From: Schinkia azotoformans LMG 9581
GTDB taxonomy: Bacteria; Bacillota; Bacilli; Bacillales; Bacillaceae_J
DNA: 64,000 bases
NCBI RefSeq assembly: GCF_000307855.1
Contig: NZ_AJLR01000033.1
Span: 1-64,000, forward strand
Reading direction: 5' to 3'
How positions within the stretch are numbered: the stretch's first letter is position 1; each line of letters starts with the position of its first letter. Of the stretch, positions 62,116 to 64,000 are shown one piece after another. Made by a program: the position numbers and the translations under genes. The notes beneath the pieces are model-generated. The model searched no databases and had not been told where the DNA came from. It was given only the letters and a program-made list of their open reading frames with translations.

Positions 62116-62334
62116 ATGACAAAAATAAAAATTACTGATTTAAAGAAAAAGCTGAAAGAATTTGATCAAAAAGAACTTATCCAATTGGTAACGGAATTAT
62201 ACAAACTTAACAAAGATGTGCAAGACTTTCTTTCTAGTAAGTTTATCGGGGAAAAAGCGGTAGAAGCCTTATTTGAAAGTGCGAAGAAAAAAGTTAATGA
62301 TGAATTTCTACCCGATAAAGGCTTGGTAAAATGA
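62116..62334 (+). CDS. DUF6155-like protein, N-terminal part of a split gene
   Basis: A 72-aa frame, MTKIKITDLKKKLKEFDQKE...DEFLPDKGLVK, that looks like the N-terminal third of DUF6155 proteins (about 180 aa). The matching remainder is in the next frame, which starts at an ATGA overlap. The split may be a recent frameshift, programmed -1 slippage at AAAATGA, or two coupled genes. AAAGGAGAA precedes the ATG. Confidence 0.55.
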   Translation: MTKIKITDLKKKLKEFDQKELIQLVTELYKLNKDVQDFLSSKFIGEKAVEALFESAKKKVNDEFLPDKGLVK

Positions 62335-62660
62335 GATTAGGTGAAGCTAGGGATGCAATCACTAATTTCAAAAAAATCACAGGCGATCAATTAAGAACAC
62401 TAGATTTAATGTTATTTTATGTTGAGGTTGGAACGGAATTTACAAATACATACGGTGACATTGATGGAAGATTTTACGACAGTATGATTTCGATGTACAA
62501 CAAAGTGATCAGCGAATGTGCCAAAGATGAAAAGCTATTTAAGATTTTTCATGATCGCCTTTCTTCGGTGATTGAAGATTCAAGTGGTATCGGTTGGGGA
62601 TATCACGATGCATTATGGGATCTTTATTTATCTTTAGAATGGGTAGCAGATGAAGAATGA
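62331..62660 (+). CDS. DUF6155-like protein, C-terminal part of a split gene
   Basis: A 109-aa frame continuing the DUF6155 pattern: RLGEARDAITNFKKI, LMLFYVEVGTEFTNTYGDIDGRFYDSMISMYNKVI and GIGWGYHDALWDLYLSLEW. Its ATG overlaps the previous stop by 4 bp and has only a weak AAAGG site, so expression would rely on coupling or frameshifting. Its own stop overlaps the next short frame in the same way. Confidence 0.55.
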   Translation: MRLGEARDAITNFKKITGDQLRTLDLMLFYVEVGTEFTNTYGDIDGRFYDSMISMYNKVISECAKDEKLFKIFHDRLSSVIEDSSGIGWGYHDALWDLYLSLEWVADEE

Positions 62661-62776
62661 GAGATAGTGGAATAAGGGGAGAATTCAACCCTAAAACTGA
62701 TTCTGATTACCTTTTTGAGAACGGACTTTTATCATTTTTAAAGAAATACTTCGGAATTGGTGGGTGTAAAACATGA
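62657..62776 (+). CDS. Short frame in an ATGA-coupled chain (39 aa)
   Basis: Thirty-nine codons beginning MRDSGIRGEFNPKTDSDYLF and ending LKKYFGIGGCKT. It starts at the ATGA overlapping the DUF6155-like stop and ends at an ATGA that opens the next frame. I recognise no family. It may be a gene remnant rather than a protein. Confidence 0.25.
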   Translation: MRDSGIRGEFNPKTDSDYLFENGLLSFLKKYFGIGGCKT

Positions 62777-62841
62777 AAAAAGCAGTCAAACTGGAAGATA
62801 TAATTGAATGGTGTAAGGATAACGGGATTGACTATATTTAG
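62773..62841 (+). pseudogene. Internally deleted UPF0158-like remnant
   Basis: Twenty-two codons, beginning MKKAVKLEDII and ending EWCKDNGIDYI. The first half resembles the N-terminus of UPF0158 proteins and the second half their C-terminus, as I recall the family, so the middle (over 100 residues) appears deleted in frame. Confidence 0.4.
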
Positions 62842-62849
62842 TTTTAACT

Positions 62850-62934
62850 TCATTCAGCAGAAGTCTCCCACTTTCATAAGTGGCGAGATGAATGCGAATG
62901 GGCGCAAATACGCCAAGGCACATTTGATAATAAT
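62850..62934. mobile_element. Possible IS200/IS605-type right-end relic with 36-bp repeat, copy 2
   Basis: The segment AGAAGTCTCCCACTTTCATA (about 62861-62880) followed by AGTGGCGAGATGAATGCG forms a CCACTT/AAGTGG hairpin like those at the right ends of IS200/IS605-family elements. Next comes the 36-bp repeat (62899-62934), which matches 27-62 at 34 of 36 bases. No tnpA or tnpB gene is present. The element identity rests on recalled patterns. Confidence 0.35.
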
Positions 62935-62942
62935 ATTTTAAG

Positions 62943-62978
62943 TCCACGAGTCATTGAGTGACTCCAATGGCTCGTTTT
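62943..62978 (+). terminator. Terminator-like hairpin
   Basis: ACGAGTCATTG and CAATGGCTCGT form a stem with one mismatch, followed by TTTTG. It lies between the repeat and the broken ABC gene. Confidence 0.6.
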
Positions 62979-63014
62979 GTAATAATGCATTCAATCTATA
63001 AATTTCCACTACTA

Positions 63015-63390
63015 CTAGCGTTTGTTAAATACATCATCGATTCCACCTTTCGTTTTACTGGTAGCATACATACAAACAGCCTCGGCGGAAACAGTTGTAA
63101 TTTGGACACCCCTTTGTTTAGCCTGCTCCGATAATTCATCCGAAAAATCGTTTTTCACCATGATATAACTTCCATTTACTCCAACCTGTTTTTTAAAAAA
63201 GACCTTTTTGCGATATTTTAAGATTGTTAAAGGCATTTCTCCGAAAACGCGCACCTCACCAGAAGTTTGTTTATAAAAGCCTGCTATTATCTTTAAAAGG
63301 GTTATTTTACCAACACCATTTCGTCCTATTAAACCTGTAATTGTATTCTTCTTTGTTAGTTGATCACATTCAAACCCATTAAACATGTTG
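63015..63390 (-). pseudogene. Broken ABC transporter ATPase gene
   Basis: The minus-strand frame holds an ABC-type start (ITGLIGRNGVGKITLLKIIAGFYKQTSGEVRVFGE), then jumps to a C-terminal piece (VGVNGSYIMVKNDFSDELSEQAKQRGVQITTVSAE). It lacks the Q-loop, signature and Walker B. The Walker A reads GKIT instead of GKTT/GKST. The frame extends to 63539 over the GntR promoter, but that part is not ABC-like. It is best read as a remnant of a second ABC unit beside the intact one. Confidence 0.65.
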
Positions 63391-63449
63391 GAGCAGAGGT
63401 CCACTATAAGAAGCGGGATGAAGTAACATAATTGGGTCCAAGAGTCTGA

Positions 63450-63492
63450 TTGACTCATCTGTTTATACTGTATATAATGTTCATATACAGTA
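63450..63492 (+). promoter_or_regulatory. GntR operon promoter with overlapping palindromic operator
   Basis: TTGACT (63450-63455) and TATAAT (63473-63478) are 17 bp apart. The -10 lies inside a perfect palindrome, TACTGTATAT-N7-ATATACAGTA (63466-63492), which is probably bound by the GntR product for autorepression. Confidence 0.75.
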
Positions 63493-63525
63493 GTGACGAT
63501 ATAAACAATAAGAGGGATGCCAGTT

Positions 63526-63897
63526 GTGAATATAATCATATCAAATTCTTCAGACGAACCAATCTACATGCAAATTGTAGAACAAATTAAAGAGCAAATT
63601 GTAAGAGGGGAGCTAGCCGAGTCACAGCCACTCCCATCTATTAGAAATTTAGCTAAGGAGCTAAAAATCAGTGTTATTACAACAAAAAGAGCATATGACG
63701 AACTTGAAAGAGACGGCTATATCGTGACCGTCGCCGGAAAAGGTTCATATGTAGCGGAAATGAACAAAGAAATGTTAAGGGAAACAAAGATTAAAATGGT
63801 AGAAGACAAAATGAACGAGGCCGTTATGACCGCAAAGCTCGTTGGTCTTACGATAGAGGAACTTGAAGAAATGCTTAAGCTAATTTACGAAGGGTGA
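63526..63897 (+). CDS. YtrA/YhcF-subfamily GntR repressor
   Basis: A 123-aa repressor. The winged helix is PIYMQIVEQIKEQIVRGELAESQPLPSIRNLAKELKISVITTKRAYDELERDGYIVTVAGKGSYVA, and the short helical C-terminus (about 75-123) is typical of the YtrA group, which controls ABC transporter operons in response to cell-wall stress. GTG 63526 is preferred because AGAGGGA sits 8-9 nt upstream; ATG 63517 abuts it. The ABC gene follows 6 bp later. Confidence 0.88.
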   Translation: MNIIISNSSDEPIYMQIVEQIKEQIVRGELAESQPLPSIRNLAKELKISVITTKRAYDELERDGYIVTVAGKGSYVAEMNKEMLRETKIKMVEDKMNEAVMTAKLVGLTIEELEEMLKLIYEG

Positions 63898-63903
63898 TAA
63901 AAA

Positions 63904-64000
63904 ATGAGTAGCATTTTAGAAATTGCAAATGTATCAAAAAAATATAAAGGGTTTGAATTGAAGGATATCAATATAACGCTTGAAAGAGGCTATATTATGG
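63904..64000 (+). CDS. ABC transporter ATP-binding protein (N-terminal fragment, window edge)
   Basis: The first 32 codons (MSSILEIANVSKKYKGFELK, then DINITLERGYIM) match the start of YtrB-type ABC ATPases. The Walker A and the rest lie outside the window. It is cotranscribed with the GntR gene. Confidence 0.8.
   Translation, partial: MSSILEIANVSKKYKGFELKDINITLERGYIM

Noticed and set aside
63391-63539. N-terminal hydrophobic extension of the minus-strand ABC-like frame
   Set aside because: It covers the GntR promoter and operator and is not ABC-like; only 63015-63390 is kept, as a pseudogene.
1-64000. CRISPR arrays, tRNA and rRNA genes, intact transposases, prophage genes
   Set aside because: I looked for spaced identical repeats, CCA-ending cloverleaves, rRNA cores and transposase motifs and found none that could be supported.

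Overview
The window looks like a chromosomal segment of a low-GC, endospore-forming Bacillaceae bacterium (Bacillus/Neobacillus type). It holds two complete GerA-type spore germinant receptor operons, a KinB-like sporulation kinase, SinR/SinI-type regulators, a SipW/TasA biofilm locus, a bacillithiol deacetylase, a squalene-hopene-type cyclase and S-layer-homology proteins. Shine-Dalgarno sites are strong and many genes start with TTG or GTG. No rRNA, tRNA, CRISPR array or intact insertion sequence was seen.

Layout. 0-5 kb: branched-chain aminotransferase, a Lin0512-family protein, a membrane-anchored hypothetical protein, and a LytTR regulator facing a CoA-transferase with paired LytTR-like boxes between them. 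5-9.1 kb: a four-gene partner-switching cassette (BTAD/SARP-like regulator, membrane HAMP-PP2C phosphatase, anti-sigma-type kinase, STAS antagonist) with no sigma factor, followed by a secreted YcdB/SLH protein. 11.5-15.2 kb: first germinant receptor operon (gerA-gerB-gerC order, minus strand). 15.3-17.7 kb: a small acidic protein and a GNAT/N-acylamino acid racemase pair. 17.7-20.7 kb: a metal cassette (HMA chaperone, P1B ATPase with a CPG motif, Crp/Fnr regulator) behind a Crp/Fnr-type palindrome. 20.8-21.8 kb: yojF-bshB2.

22-31.6 kb is the most notable region: a SinR paralogue, a sinI-sinR-like pair, a class D sortase, three SipW-type signal peptidases, three TasA-like proteins and a large secreted coiled-coil/proline-rich protein. 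Five 16-bp GTTC-N8-GAAC palindromes of the SinR operator form lie upstream of the SinR paralogue, the sortase, the first sipW and the coiled-coil gene. One TasA-like protein ends in an LPSTA sorting signal beside the class D sortase. Another appears to fuse a TasA-like head to a TapA-like domain.

31.8-40.5 kb: SLH protein, GNAT protein, KinB-like kinase, YbaK-type deacylase, and the second germinant receptor operon (A-C-D-B order). 40.5-46.2 kb: an unreported-looking 49-aa basic Trp-rich ORF, then a hybrid kinase, a CheR-type methyltransferase and a response-regulator kinase, resembling the RsbK-RsbM arrangement. 46.2-58.7 kb: DUF2515, cyclase, htpG behind a perfect CIRCE element, a TPP riboswitch with thiM-thiW, a DODA-type dioxygenase with a DoxX protein, a DUF438/hemerythrin protein behind an Fnr-like box, serine deaminase sdaAB-sdaAA, and a DUF1292 protein. 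58.9-64 kb: small proteins, a protein tyrosine phosphatase and a YhdH-type oxidoreductase. This end finishes in a decay zone with a frameshifted Uma2 remnant, a split DUF6155 gene in a chain of ATGA overlaps, an internally deleted UPF0158 remnant, a repeat shared with the first 62 bases of the window, a broken ABC ATPase, and an intact YtrA-like GntR/ABC operon that runs off the window.
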